From Callaeas wilsoni (taxonomy: Eukaryota; Chordata; Aves; Passeriformes; Callaeidae), in NCBI GenBank assembly GCA_013398955.1, contig VWPU01009581.1, forward strand, positions 1 through 64,000: a stretch of DNA of 64,000 nucleotides, in the 5' to 3' direction. Below are positions 11,671-22,888 of the stretch, one piece after another (within the stretch, counting starts at the first letter, position 1; every line of letters starts with the position of its first letter). The notes beneath the pieces are model-generated. The model was not told the DNA's origin. It saw nothing but the letters and a program-made list of their open reading frames with translations, and did not search any database. The translations under genes and the position numbers were made by a program.

Positions 11671-13651
11671 TCGTAAGAAACTGTTTAGACCCACAAATTC
11701 AGATGCAACCAGCATTCACCAAAAAGATCAATGGGACAAAACTGAAGACAGCATTAAATATAATTTGAGTGCAAAACTCTTGGAGCAAGAGTAAGAAGGT
11801 ACAACACATCATCAGAAGACATCTAAAGAAAATATCTCCTTTTTTGTTCATAATTTTCTGACTGCTGCCTCATCAACCCAACAGCCAAATTTTCTGCCCA
11901 GCTTCCAATCCTACTTAGAGAAATGAAAATTCCAATCTGAGAACAGCTGTTCAAGAAATAAATCTGTCCAATAGCTTAATGGCAGAACTGCAAGAAGGGT
12001 AATTTCCCAGTTACCATCAGAGGTGTTCTGGAGACCTGCAACTTCCTGCTGAACACAGGGTAAATCTGTGCAGATCCATTTCATGGGGTAGGAGCTCCCT
12101 GACATTCTCCCCTAAGATAAGACAAACTCAGAGTCAAAGAGAATCACATTCAGATTTATATTTACATCTTTCACTAAATCTGGACTTTAAATTTCACCAG
12201 TGTGGACTCTTGGTCAAAGAATGATCTTCCAGTAAACCAACTGGAGGTCAAATCACCAGCCTCTGTCTTCTCACTGTTGGGGCTCACTTTGGCTCTGAGT
12301 CCTCCTGGTCATCACTCTTTCCCATCAGTTGACTCCTCAAGACTCCCTCAACAAAAATAACTTTCCCCAGTCTTTACAGACCAGTTCCTCAGGTCATGGA
12401 AGTCAAATTTGATCTTTATTATGTGGGCAGGGACAAAGAGAAGATCCTGCAACGTTTTGACTACAAAAAAGATTAGAAGTTCATTCAATTCAGATTAGAA
12501 GCTCAACTATATCCGTATGTTTTTATTTTAGTTCTTTTTTTTCCCCCTGAATCCAGAATTCTATACATATAAAGGCTCTAAAAAAAGTCTATTGAAATAA
12601 AAAAAAAATTACAGTATGAAAGAACTTGTACTGAATTAAAGTATTCAGGAAGAAAAATAATTTCACCAGTGGAACCATAGTTTTAAAAATCGATATTTTG
12701 GTTCACTTCACTTAAAACCAGGCAGCTGCTTTCACAGTCACTCAAAAAGATGATGGAGAACCTGAAAAAGTGAAAGAAGGGCAGCATGATGGGAGAGAAA
12801 AGTTGAGCAAAAGTAAAATATTTTTGGAAAAAGCTTCTACAAATGCATTGCTCGAAAAAGATCATGGAAGCCACGCCCCATTCCACAATATAAAATCCTC
12901 ATTCTTCATTCTTGACTGGCACTCAGTTCCTTCCCCTCGTATCCTTTCTAAAACACAGCAGCAGGACATGATCACAGAAGGTTAGAAAAAGGCCACACGA
13001 ATTCTCATCTGCACTCAGACCTTCAAACGGAAGGAGGATCTCAACAATTGTTACCTGATGATGTATTTGAAAACACATTAAAGAATAAAATGCAGCCAAA
13101 CAAAAAATAACGATCACTGAGCAAAAGCTGCTGGAAGAGGAACGACAACGCCAACCAGGAGATTGATTTTGCGTCATCTTTTACACAGAGAAGAATATTA
13201 CAGAGAGGAAGTTTGACAGACCAAATAAATTTGTGTTGGTTTGACTCTTCCATCCCCAATCAAATAATCATGATCTACAGAGAAAAAGCCAGGTAAGCGG
13301 AGAACAGAAACAGAACAGGAAAAAAAAAAACACAGCACCAGCCCCAAAAATGAAAATCTGTCCTAATAAAGATCAGAATAATGAAGGTTCTTTATAAAAA
13401 TTAAAATGAGAAAAAACCCCTTTATACTAGATAGAGAGATAGCAAGTAATGAAGGAAATTTCATCCTACATTAGCTAAGAAACTCTGTTCTCCCAAGCCC
13501 TTGGAGGGCATCTCAGCTGGGAAGCAAAGCTCAAAGGTCTCAGCTTAGTCCTTCTTGACAGCACTTCACACCAAAAGCCCTTGGGAAGCCAGTTTCCTTC
13601 TCTATGAATTGGTAACATCAGTACCTGACAGTCCTCCAGGTGCTCCATGAG

Positions 13652-13684
13652 AAAAAAAAAATTAAAAAAAAGAAAAAAAAAAAA
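13652..13684. repeat. A-rich tract
   Basis: Three A runs broken by TT and G. Minus-strand open frames crossing it show this as a phenylalanine-rich stretch, which is an artefact. Confidence 0.8.
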
Positions 13685-14085
13685 GATGATTTTGATTGCA
13701 TCATTCAGCAATACACCAGAAGAAATTCTACGAGTCCATGTGGAGATCCACTCCCACATGAGAATTATGTTTTTCAGCACACTTAAATACCATCTGCAAG
13801 AGAGATAAGGAACTGGAAGACACAGAGCTTCAAAACATGATCATCAGTCATCCTCTCTCTCTAAAACTACCAAGTGCTAAAAAGAGCCACATCACGAGGG
13901 TGCAAGCAAAGATGTGGGGCTGATTAATAATTAATCAATAAACACTTCCCAGTCCTACTGGGCTGACATAGGAGGAATGAGCCCACGGGGCAGAGGAAAG
14001 CTCTGTGTCACGGAGGAAAAGGGTGAGCAATGAAAGGCTAACACACATTTTGCCCACAAACTTGACACCTACATATTGCTCCAAG

Positions 14086-14233
14086 CCTCATCCAACCTGG
14101 GAGTCTTCAAGGCTGGAAGGGGCTTGGAGCAACCTGGTCCAGTGGAAGGTGTCCTTGCCCATGGCAGGTGTTGGAATTGGATGATCTCTAAAGTCCCTTC
14201 CAAAACCCAAACCATTCTGTGATTTTAGGATTA
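14086..14233 (+). mobile_element. CR1 LINE 3' tail
   Basis: The copy starts in the block 'GCCTCATCCAACCTGGGAG', which looks scrambled against the usual order. It then runs GGCTTGGAGCAACCTGGTCC, GTGTCCTTGCCCATGGCAGG and the terminal CCAAAACCCAAACCATTCTG. Confidence 0.9.
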
Positions 14234-17120
14234 TGTACAGATGTACTTCAGACTTCACGCAAAGGCCTCTACAACATCAGATGATTTTTTTTCTTCCCCT
14301 TTTATCTTCATGGAATCTGCATTAGATCCTGTGTTTTTGGGCTGAAAGCTTCGGTGCAGAATTTATTTCACCACTATTACAAGGTACATTACACTAATTA
14401 GGACAAACATTACGGCCTGCTCTGTGCCCTGCGATAAATCACACAGTGCTGTGGTCTGGGGTAAACATTGCCGTACATCTCTGGACACTACTGCACGTTT
14501 GACCACTTCCATAAATACAACTATTTCTGTGGTACAAGTATGATTGGCTACAGGGACTAATTTATCACCATTTTCTTTCAGCACATAAACAGCGTAGTAA
14601 ATTCTGTAGCTCCCGGGGGGGGGGGGGCGGAAAAAAATAAAAAAGGAGGCAGCAGTGGGATTTCCTTCAGTGAAGTAGCATCAGTTGTATTTTTCCTTCA
14701 GTAACGCACCAATTGTTCTTCATTTTCCAAAAATATACTCACTGTGTCATGTCTAGTGTGCAGTCAGAGAGAGGTTTCTGGCTTTCAAGCTTGTCACACC
14801 TGAGAAATTGAGGTGAAGGGAGGACAGCAGGCTCAGGTTCATAGTTTTTAAAGACTTTGGTGGTATTATGAGCTTTCCTTCCAACTATCCCCATACAGGT
14901 TTGTTCATACACAAAAGCTCCATTTCAGAGGTAAATCTTATCATTCCATCAAATGTGCTGAATTTCGCGCACTGGCCAACAAATATGGGAGGGGGAGAAA
15001 TCCTGACAAAATATTCCTGCAGAGAAGCAGCAGAGGTTGGATGCTCAATGTCCCACACACACATCAGATGTGCCACCAGGAGCCTGGCACGCTTTCCCTG
15101 GGGGGGAAGCTTTATGTCAACATGTTCAGGCTCCATCTAGAGCAATTGAGACAGTTTTATAGGCTGTGTCCTCTCTGGGACAGAAGAACCAGAGCTGGAG
15201 CATCACCTGGGAGTCAGAGCATCACGGGAGTCAGAGTACCACCCAGCTAGAGCAGCGCAAATGCGTCCTGGGACTGGCAGAATTTAATTTCATAATTAGA
15301 TATCCAAACTTAGTGTAGCGTTCTAAGCACACAGTATCCACTGACTCACTGTCCTCAAGCCAAACCATCCAAAAAGCACTAAAAAAATATGCATAGACAA
15401 AAAAAAAGTTCCACCCTGGATGATATTCCAGGTCAAGCCCCTGTTCCTCTCCCTATGGTAGAACTCGCCAGAACGGACCGTCACTTAAATAGCCAAAAAC
15501 ACTCCCTCCACCCCCACCAGATACACCAAGAGAAAAACCAGCCTGCAAGACAGTGGTTGGGGTTTTGTCCTTCCTGGACACTCCACACTCACCACTGGCA
15601 CAGGAATCTCTGCTGCATTGAGACTTTTCTCCTCTGGCAAACGCCCTATGGACCACACAGTGATTCCCAAAGTGCTTTGAACAGGTAAATGATGCCAGCA
15701 CAGGCCTAGCAAAATTTTCATGGACAATCCCACAGGCAGGACAGCTCTGGTGCTCTCTCTATAGCATGGAGCCCACAGAATGTCATCATTTACAAATGTG
15801 TCCTGGACACAAAGGACAAAATTCAGAAAGCAATAGCAACTTTGCCTTCAGGCCTGCCTTACCCAGAATGAGACTTGAAAGAACAAAGGAGAGTCCAAGG
15901 TCCCAGAAAAGCCACCAAAAAAAGAAACAGCTTTAATATCGTGCAAATGACAAAGGGAGAAGGAGATTAGGTGTTTTGAAAGGAGACCAGAAAATCATGT
16001 ATCAACATGGAACCCAAATTCAGCAGCAGACAACCTGACAGGCAGATGTGACAGCACAGAGAGGAGATCCGACAGAATGAGACAGCTGCTTAAAACTTAA
16101 AAGGATTGTGATTATGGCTTAGATCCATACACAGGTATGGCCTGGAAATAAAGGACAATAAAGGACATCTCCATGTTTCAAAGTTTTGAGGGGTATCTCA
16201 GACAGGTCTATGGCCTTTGGCCAGTTTAAAGATTGGGATGTGGGTTAGCCCAGACTGGAGATGTGGTAGGATATGTACCCTTAAAACCCCCTTGATCCCA
16301 GCAGGAGCCTTATTTCATGAACTAAGAGGAGGATCCCTGAAGTTGTCTTGTGCAGGAGGAAAGAACACAAACCAGCTTCCACAGGCTGGTGGGATGGGAC
16401 TTCACAGCCCAGCGTGAGCAAACATGACCAGCATCATGTACAGATTTGTTCTTCAGACCTAAACAGATTCCTAAGAAGGCTTCTATGTGTGTTGTTACCT
16501 GAAGATCCTTCTTTGCATTGCGACTGCAGTCAGATTAACATTTCCACTACACTGAATTTGACAGTCAAGAGAGATGAATGTCAGCAGCCCAAGCAGCAGA
16601 TCAGTCAACACACAAAACCCAGACAGCTCAACACGAACAAAAGCCAAAAAGTGTTAAGCTCTGCAGCCACTCCATTTCCATTCCTTAGGTTCAAAAATGG
16701 CATTTTAGAGCTCAGCCATGCCTTGTATTGCCATTAAATGGGAATATTTCAAAAGGTGCTGCATCAACAACTGAGAGTAGAGTTGTGTGGCACAACTATA
16801 GCAGCAAGCCCTTGGCTTGACCAAAGGACCAAAGTCCTCCAGAAAGGTCTAAAATAGGGCTTCAGTAGGAGAAAACACCAAAGCTCATCCTATTAATAGC
16901 CAGAGAAATGTCCAACTGTGAACAATCACCTGATATCCTGAAACAATCCTGCTGCGGGCACTCCCACATGTAATGGATCAGCAAACCCCCATATCTCAGT
17001 TCAAGGGGAAGAGCAAATTCCAGATTAAACCAATGGGAGGTGATGGAAAATAAGGATGGGCGCCCCTATCATCACACCCAGGTGAGGAGGTTGGACCACA
17101 CAGGCAATGGCCACAGCTAT
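14234..17120. other. Unique sequence, no gene seen
   Basis: It holds a 13-base G run (14615-14627) and a short imperfect repeat of GGAGTCAGAGCATCAC-like units near 15200-15240. Open frames of up to 129 codons (16348-16737) show no known domain. No transposon was recognised. Confidence 0.55.
14615..14627 (+). repeat. G homopolymer followed by an A-rich run
   Basis: Thirteen uninterrupted G, then CGG and an A-rich stretch. Such runs are hard to sequence and can fold as a G-quadruplex, so the true length is uncertain. Confidence 0.85.
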
Positions 17121-17244
17121 AGAATCACAGAATATCCTGCGCTGGAAGGGATCCACAAGGATCATCAAAATCCATCTCCTGGCCCTGCACAGGACACCCC
17201 TGAATCCCACCATGTGCCTATAGATGTACCAAAGCGTTCTTGCA
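17121..17244 (-). mobile_element. CR1-J-like LINE 3' fragment
   Basis: Plus-strand reading starts AGAATCACAGAATATCCTGC and continues GGAAGGGATCCACAAGGATC and GGACACCCCTGAATCCCACC. This is a CR1 type with a different 3' UTR from the others, resembling J-like avian copies. It fades out around the GCGTTCTTGCAC stretch. The subfamily assignment is tentative. Confidence 0.85.
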
Positions 17245-17892
17245 CGCACACACCAGTCCTAAAAAAACAGTATTGAAAGTTAGGATAGCAGCTTCCAGCT
17301 CCTCTTTCCCAGACACCCTAGAGACTCATATTACTTCCTCAATTACTTTGAGGGAAGAGCCAAGAAAAACAAGGCTGTGGTCCAGACATCTCTGCTGAGC
17401 CCACAGGGAAGACTGGGCAGTGGTTAGAGGATTGCAAACCAGGAGTTTGTTCCGAAAGAGAAAAATCCACAGCCTCAGACCTCCCACAGGAGTTGAGCTC
17501 TTTCCTCCTCGGTATAAATTTACGTTATGTCCAGCTGCAAGGCATAAGTGGCCAAGTTGTGATATGCAGGAGGAAATTGAGCCAACAAGACACCACTGTG
17601 CACTGTGCCTGTGTCTGAAGGACAGAATTAGGGCTGGGCAGTCCTTCCTGGCTCCAGCAGGCACTGAGCAGATTCCTCGGTGTCCAACTGCTTGTCCAGC
17701 TCAGAGCATCTCCTTCAGCACCTCCGACCACTTCACTCAGCCTGTTCTTCCTCAGGTGGAGGACACGAAAAACTTCTGATATGGAGTCAACACACGGTGG
17801 AGGCTGAGCAAACAAACTCGCTGAACACACGCTGCCACGAGCCAAAGGCACAAGGAGTTCACAAAATAACACTTTGCTACAGACAACCAGGC
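17245..17892. other. Unique sequence, no gene seen
   Basis: Overlapping open frames of 112-132 codons on both strands (17326-17923) have no recognisable domain. The minus-strand one partly reads through the CR1 tail at its downstream side. Chance-level coding potential. Confidence 0.5.
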
Positions 17893-17943
17893 AGAACGAG
17901 ACGATCTCTAAGGCCCCTTCCAATCCAAACCATCCTGTGATTA
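17893..17943 (+). mobile_element. CR1 LINE terminal stub
   Basis: Only the last ~50 bp remain: GAGACGATCTCTAAGGCCCC, then TTCCAATCCAAACCATCCTG and TGATT. This is an extreme 5' truncation. Confidence 0.85.
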
Positions 17944-19312
17944 AGAGCCCAATTACTTCCCAAGAGCTGGGCTAAACCAAAACGAAAAGTGTGAAGATCT
18001 GGACCTGGAGATGCAGCCATACCAGCATAACCTGAAATAGCTCTGTCTTCATCATAATCCCACTACAAGATATCCAAGATTCTGGCTGAGGACATGCGGG
18101 AAATTGAGACTTTGCCAACAACTTTCAAAAGTCACTAACAGCAATTCCAAACAGTGCCAAACTCTTGCTAACTAAAAAGTAAGAGTGGGTACTCACTAAA
18201 CCTTGCAAGTTTCTTTTTCTGACTCACAGGCTCATTGATTTCCTCCCATAGAGGACAAACCCTGCTGGTTTTCCATTTGAGCAGTGGGATTGAAAAGCTC
18301 ATACAAACACATGTACAAACAAAGCGGCCCTGTAGCTACCACTCTGCTCAGAAATGAGATTAATTGCCACCAGTAAAGCTATTATATTACCTGAAGGTCT
18401 GTGGGATATATAGGTATTTCATGAATTAAGATAAAGGTGCAATTACTTTAAGTAAACAGGTGTAGAGTTTTTAAAACACAGAGTTGTGTTTTATACTAAA
18501 TTTCAGGGTTTCCTGAGAACATCTGCAGGCAGAAAGAGGACAAAAAAAGCCTCAGAAGAATGTAAACACAAAAGACAGAAAAGTCAAGGTTAGTTTTATC
18601 CAGGTCATGACTTTTCAAAAGTTGGGATTTTGTTTGTTTTGCTCTCATTAGAGGGAAAAAAAATTATGGGTGGGTTCACAGCATGGGTCTGTGCCAGTGC
18701 ACTTCTCCTTGGATAACATCAGATCCTCGCAAATCCTGTCAGAGCATTGCCAAAGCTGATCTGACTGGGTGTGACAGAGTCAGAAAGCTCTTCCCCATCA
18801 AAATCAGTTAGGACATAATAGAAAGTCTATCAACTTTCAGTCCTGTAAATATTAACTTTCAAAAGCTATTGCAAAACACAGTCTTTTGGGTTTTCTGAAG
18901 GAGAAAATTGTTCATTGTTTCAATACCATAAGTCAACTTCTCTACTACCCAACTTTTTTCCTCTCCTTGTTCTCTTACAAATAATTACAAACCCAAATTT
19001 TTAGAGTATATTGCAAATAACCCATCAGCCTGTAGGCTGTCCTCCCCCCATCCATATTCATCTCTCACCATATTTAAGTACCTGCTAAATTAGACAGTAA
19101 AGGTTTGATTTTAATTATGGCTGCCCTATAGAAGCAACAGAGACCACATAAGGTATTACAAACACAGTTCTGAAAAGACAATTTGAGCTGTTTACCAGAA
19201 ATGTCATTTGTGAGATTGGTTTTGAGCGAAAAAACCACTTAGTCCATCCAAAGCCAACGGCCTCTGCAGGGCAGGTCTGGGAAAACATCACCTCAGCCAA
19301 GGAGCAGCATTT
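17944..19312. other. Unique AT-rich sequence; possible conserved block
   Basis: No repeat or exon was recognised. The piece 18355-18480 is AT-rich with several TAAT/ATTA cores and a GGTGCAATTACTTTAAG stretch. It is a weak candidate for a conserved non-coding element. Confidence 0.5.
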
Positions 19313-19440
19313 AGAATCATGGAATGGTTTGGGTTGGAAGGGACCTTCAAGACCATCTCATTCCGACCCCCTGCCATGGGCAGGGACGTTTTCCACTAGG
19401 CTCCTCAGAGCTCCATCCAAACTGGCCTTGAACACTCTAA
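19313..19440 (-). mobile_element. CR1 LINE 3' fragment, left half of a head-to-head pair
   Basis: The plus-strand reading AGAATCATGGAATGGTTTGG, GTTGGAAGGGACCTTCAAGA and CCCTGCCATGGGCAGGGACG is the reverse complement of a CR1 3' end. The 5' truncation falls near 19440. About 40 bp later a plus-strand CR1 begins, so the two lie with their 5' ends facing each other. Confidence 0.92.
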
Positions 19441-19481
19441 GAACCATTTTCTTCTAAAAATCCCCCACTGCACTGACAAGA

Positions 19482-19769
19482 AAGGTGGGGAGAAACTTTT
19501 CAGCAAGGCTTGTTGTGATAGGACAAGGGGGAATGGTTTTACGCTAAAAGAAGGTTGATTAAGATTAGATATAAGGAAGAAATTTTTTATGCTGTTGGTG
19601 GTAAAACACTGGAAAAGGCTTCCCAGAGAGGTGGTGGATACCCCCCAGAAACATTCCAGGTCAGGCTGGATGGGGCTCTCAGCAACGTGATCTGGTTGAA
19701 GATGTCCCTGATCATTGGACTTTGTGACCTTTAACGGCCCCTTTTAACCTGAACTATTCTATGATTCGT
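19482..19769 (+). mobile_element. CR1 LINE 3' fragment, right half of a head-to-head pair
   Basis: The copy runs from GGTGGGGAGAAACTTTTCAG through 'GTGATAGGACAAGGGGGAAT' and 'TTCCCAGAGAGGTGGTGGAT' to TTTAACCTGAACTATTCTAT. It is of a type with GTTGAAGATGTCCCTGATCA, shared with the copy at 26.3 kb and different from the common 'GTGGAAGGTGTCCCTGCCCA' type. Confidence 0.92.
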
Positions 19770-19831
19770 GTCTTGTAGAGCTTCCCAGCACTGAGCTTCT
19801 TTGTTTAACCTGCTTTCACTGTAGACACAGT

Positions 19832-20008
19832 AGGGAAAGGAAAAGGAAGGAAGGGGAAAAAAAGAAAAATGGAAGGGCAGGAAGGAAGGAAAGGGAGAAA
19901 AAAGTAAGGCAGATCTGGAGACACTGGGGGAAAGGAAAAGTACAGGAAAAGGAAGGGAAAGGACAGGGAAATGGACAGGGAAAGGAAGAGGGAAAGGGGA
20001 GAAAAAAG
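19832..20008 (+). repeat. Purine-rich GGAAA/GGAAG tract
   Basis: About 180 bp of almost pure A/G sequence in which GGAAA, GGAAG and GGGAAAGG units recur. A short mixed break falls near 19905-19930. The minus strand is a C/T tract, giving a serine/phenylalanine/proline-rich false open frame (19731-20036). Such polypurine tracts can form triplex DNA. Confidence 0.88.
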
Positions 20009-21250
20009 TATCTAACACAGGGTTTTTCTTGTCCAATTTAAAGGTCAGAGAAAGAATGGAAATACCATCTTTCCTTAACTGGCACTGAGAGGGTATGGAG
20101 CTATTTAAAAATATAGTGATATGCCAAATTTACTAATTCCTACAAAAATCAATGTCCCCAGCCACAGGTTTTTGTTTGCTAGTAGAGGTCTTGCACGTGC
20201 TTTAGTTAACTGAGCTTTGGTCGATACATGACGTAATTTTATGTATTTTTATTATAAAAATGCCTCCAGTGTGACAAAAGGCTGGTTTTAAGTGCAGGGG
20301 AGGAAACAGACTGTTCAGTGCCCCTGGCAACAGCTTAATGAGAAAGCACAGATATTTTAAATTGCTTTTTAATCACTTCTAGATATGTCACCCCCCAAAT
20401 TGTAACCACTTACTGAACAACTGCACCTTATTGGGAATGAGCAATGCCAGCAGGCACAGACAATATTTTGGATTTGGCAAAGGTGCTCTGATCCCAGTGT
20501 GGCCTTTGGAATAATATCCACACACAACAGCACTGACGTTGAGTGTCTTTTCAAGTCTCTGTTCACAGTTTTTAAAATTTATTTCTGCATTTATTTATTT
20601 TTATGTTCCATTTAAAAAACAAAATTGATAGATTTCTGTACCTGTTTCTCAGCTGCTCTCAAAACAGACAGAGAACATTTTTTTCTAACTCAAAATACAG
20701 TCCTAACTCAAAAGTTTCCAGGACAAGATCCATCCTGGCTGGCCAGCTTGAGCCAGGGCAGATCATCTCAGGCAATTACATTGCTGAGGAGACTGGGATT
20801 GATGACACAAACCAACCTGCAGAAACAACTTTAAAACAACAAACATTGATTCAAAACATCTTGAAATGCTGAAATGCTCTCCCTAAGTGACAGGCACTGT
20901 GCCCTGGCCTCTCCCCTTCATTATCCTGACCGTCCTTGACTTTATGAACTCTCCTGCCCTGCTATAGGTTGTAGCTATCTGGAAAATGAGAGTGGGAAGC
21001 AGAGCTGAGCTGGGAAGTCACAAAGAATTTCTAAGTTTCATCAGCATTTCAAATTTTATAGAAAACCTGTCATTTTAGAAGAGAGTGATGTCCTTTCCCT
21101 TGGAATTCATACAACAGATTTGGATAGTGCCACAGGGTTTCCTTCTTTTACTCTTTGATGCTGGGTGAGTATTTTTTGGGCTCTGGAGATCGTTCATGGG
21201 CAATCACTGCTTGTTTGTCTTCCCTCTGCTCTGTAGCTGCCAACACAATC
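20009..21250. other. Unique sequence, no gene seen
   Basis: It is AT-rich around 20550-20640 (TTTATTTATTTTTATG). No transposon or exon was recognised, and open frames are below 90 codons. Confidence 0.55.
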
Positions 21251-21339
21251 CTCTTCCAAACCTACACACAGTTCAACATTGTGATCCATCTCCGAGGGAT
21301 GCCGATCACAATGTTGAACTGTGTGTAGGTTTGGAAGAG
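21251..21339. repeat. Perfect 36-bp inverted repeat (hairpin)
   Basis: The left arm 21251-21286 begins CTCTTCCAAACC. The right arm 21304-21339 ends GGTTTGGAAGAG and is its exact reverse complement over all 36 positions. The 17-base spacer contains CATC and GATG, which can extend the stem. Pairing stops abruptly at the outer edge (21250 C and 21340 C). No transposon family, target duplication or coding sequence is evident. A CR1 tail starts 11 bp downstream. Confidence 0.95.
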
Positions 21340-21349
21340 CATTTCATTG

Positions 21350-21411
21350 TTGGAAAAAGATGATCTTTAAGGTCCCTTCCAACCCAAAGCATTTTATGGA
21401 TTCTGTGATTC
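21350..21411 (+). mobile_element. CR1 LINE terminal stub beside the hairpin
   Basis: The last ~60 bp of CR1 remain: GGAAAAAGATGATCTTTAAG, GTCCCTTCCAACCCAAAGCA and TGGATTCTGTGATTC. The 5' boundary lies just after the perfect inverted repeat, so a rearrangement at the hairpin may have removed the rest of the copy. Confidence 0.88.
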
Positions 21412-22457
21412 CCAGAGAACCCGCTCTAACACCACCCCTTACATAGTATCTCCATTTTTACATACTGTGAGAGGACAAAAAAAAAAGAGGGAAGATCTCA
21501 ACCATGGCTCCATAAAATAACCTCAATTTTGCAGCAAGCAAGCTGGAGGGCTGCCATTTCATTCAGCTGAAAGATAAATACATCCAGCCTTTTGGATCTC
21601 TAAAGGCAGAAGTAACTCACCCCAGTTTCCTCCTCTCTGCTCAGGAAAATAAAGGGACATCTGGATTTACCTCTTTTGCTGGTACCTTGCACAACAGCAG
21701 CTCTAGGCTGTCATCCCAAACCAGCACAGGAACCGCCTGTGTGAGGGGGAGATGTTGTTAAAACACACCAAAAAAATCCAAATCTGGCAATGGGGAGCAA
21801 ACAGAAAGCTGCAAGGCCTAGGGATGCAGAAAATTCAAAATATACGGATGTGCCCTGCAAAATGGAGGCTGCAGCCAAAAGGTCTGGCCTGACACAGGAC
21901 AGATTCACTGGCAGCTCGCTGCAGAAATTAAGGTGGTTTCACAGATGTCTCCGCCTTAAGACAAGGAGACACCTGCTCTTGATTTTGGGACCTGAGTTTC
22001 TGTAAATTCCAGGTCAAAAGAGAAAAATCAATCTCTCTCCTTTAAAAACTGGATGCATAAATAAATCAAGTTAAATCCTCAACCCCATCACAGAATCTCA
22101 ACCAGAAGTTGACAGCCATTTGATAGAAGGAGGGCAAGGACAGTTTTGTCTTTCCTCCATCGCACTTTAGCAGCAAAAGAGGACATTGTTAGGTTGGAAA
22201 AGAGGTGACTTGTGATGCTGCCATAGTGTGAGACATAGGAACAACATTAATTTCCAGATCCATGTGTTTTCAGGTGCTGGTGCTTGGTCCAAACACCTGC
22301 ACACCACAGGAAAGCTTCCATTAATCCCTTAATATGCAGTGGAAATCAATCTCATTTTTTGAAGATTACAAACGTCCAGGAGCTGCCCTTAGCAATAGCT
22401 ACTGCAAAAGCTGTGATTTCACTGCCCTGTATCCCCCCACATCTCAAAGAAAAAAAC
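21412..22457. other. Unique sequence, no gene seen
   Basis: No repeat or exon was recognised. Open frames are at most about 70 codons, except where one runs into the next CR1. Confidence 0.55.
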
Positions 22458-22888
22458 ATCATAGAATCATAGAAGGGATTGAGTTGGAAGGGACCTTAAA
22501 GATCATCCAGTTCCATCCCTCTGCCATGGGCAGGGACACCTTCCACTATCCCATGTTGCTCCAAGCCCCATCCAACCTGGCCTTGGACACTTCCAGGGAT
22601 GGGGCAGCCACGGCTTCTCTGTGCAACCCATGCCAGGGCCTCCCCACCCTCCCAGGGAAGAATTTCTTCCTAATCTGTAATCTAAATCTCTCTTCTGTCA
22701 GTTTAAAGCCATTCCCTCTTGTCCTGTCACTCCATCCCTTGTCCAAAGTCCCTCTCCAGGTCTCTGGGAGCCCCTTTAGGCACTGGAAGGGGCTCTAAGG
22801 TCTCCCTGGAGCCTTCTCTTCTCCAGGCAGGACAGTCCCAACTCTTTCATCCTGTCCTCCTAGGGGAGGTGCTGCAGCCTTCTGATTA
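22458..22888 (-). mobile_element. CR1 LINE 3' fragment, well preserved
   Basis: On the minus strand the copy carries, in order, the start of the 3' UTR block (GGCTGCAGCACCTCCCCTAG), CTGGAGAAGAGAAGGCTCCA, GGGACTTTGGACAAGGGATG, GCCCCATCCCTGGAAGTGTC and the terminal tail with two ATGATTCTA-type units (plus strand ATCATAGAATCATAGAAGGG). Few interruptions suggest a younger insertion. The 154-codon plus-strand open frame over it is a shadow. Confidence 0.95.

Larger units (their letters stand above)
10246..14085. other. Longest CR1-free block, 3.8 kb
   Basis: No recognisable exon or transposon was found. It contains a 36-bp tandem duplication (11162-11231), A-rich tracts (11636-11670, 12599-12608, 13652-13684) and a short direct repeat AGATTAGAAG near 12471-12500. 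It is the largest interval free of young insertions, which could reflect chance or constraint. Confidence 0.6.

Noticed and set aside
19731..20036. Serine/phenylalanine/proline-rich 101-codon minus-strand frame
   Set aside because: Product of the polypurine tract; low-complexity artefact.
22334..22798. 154-codon plus-strand open frame
   Set aside because: Reads antisense through a minus-strand CR1 3' UTR; similar shadow peptides recur at every CR1 copy in the window.
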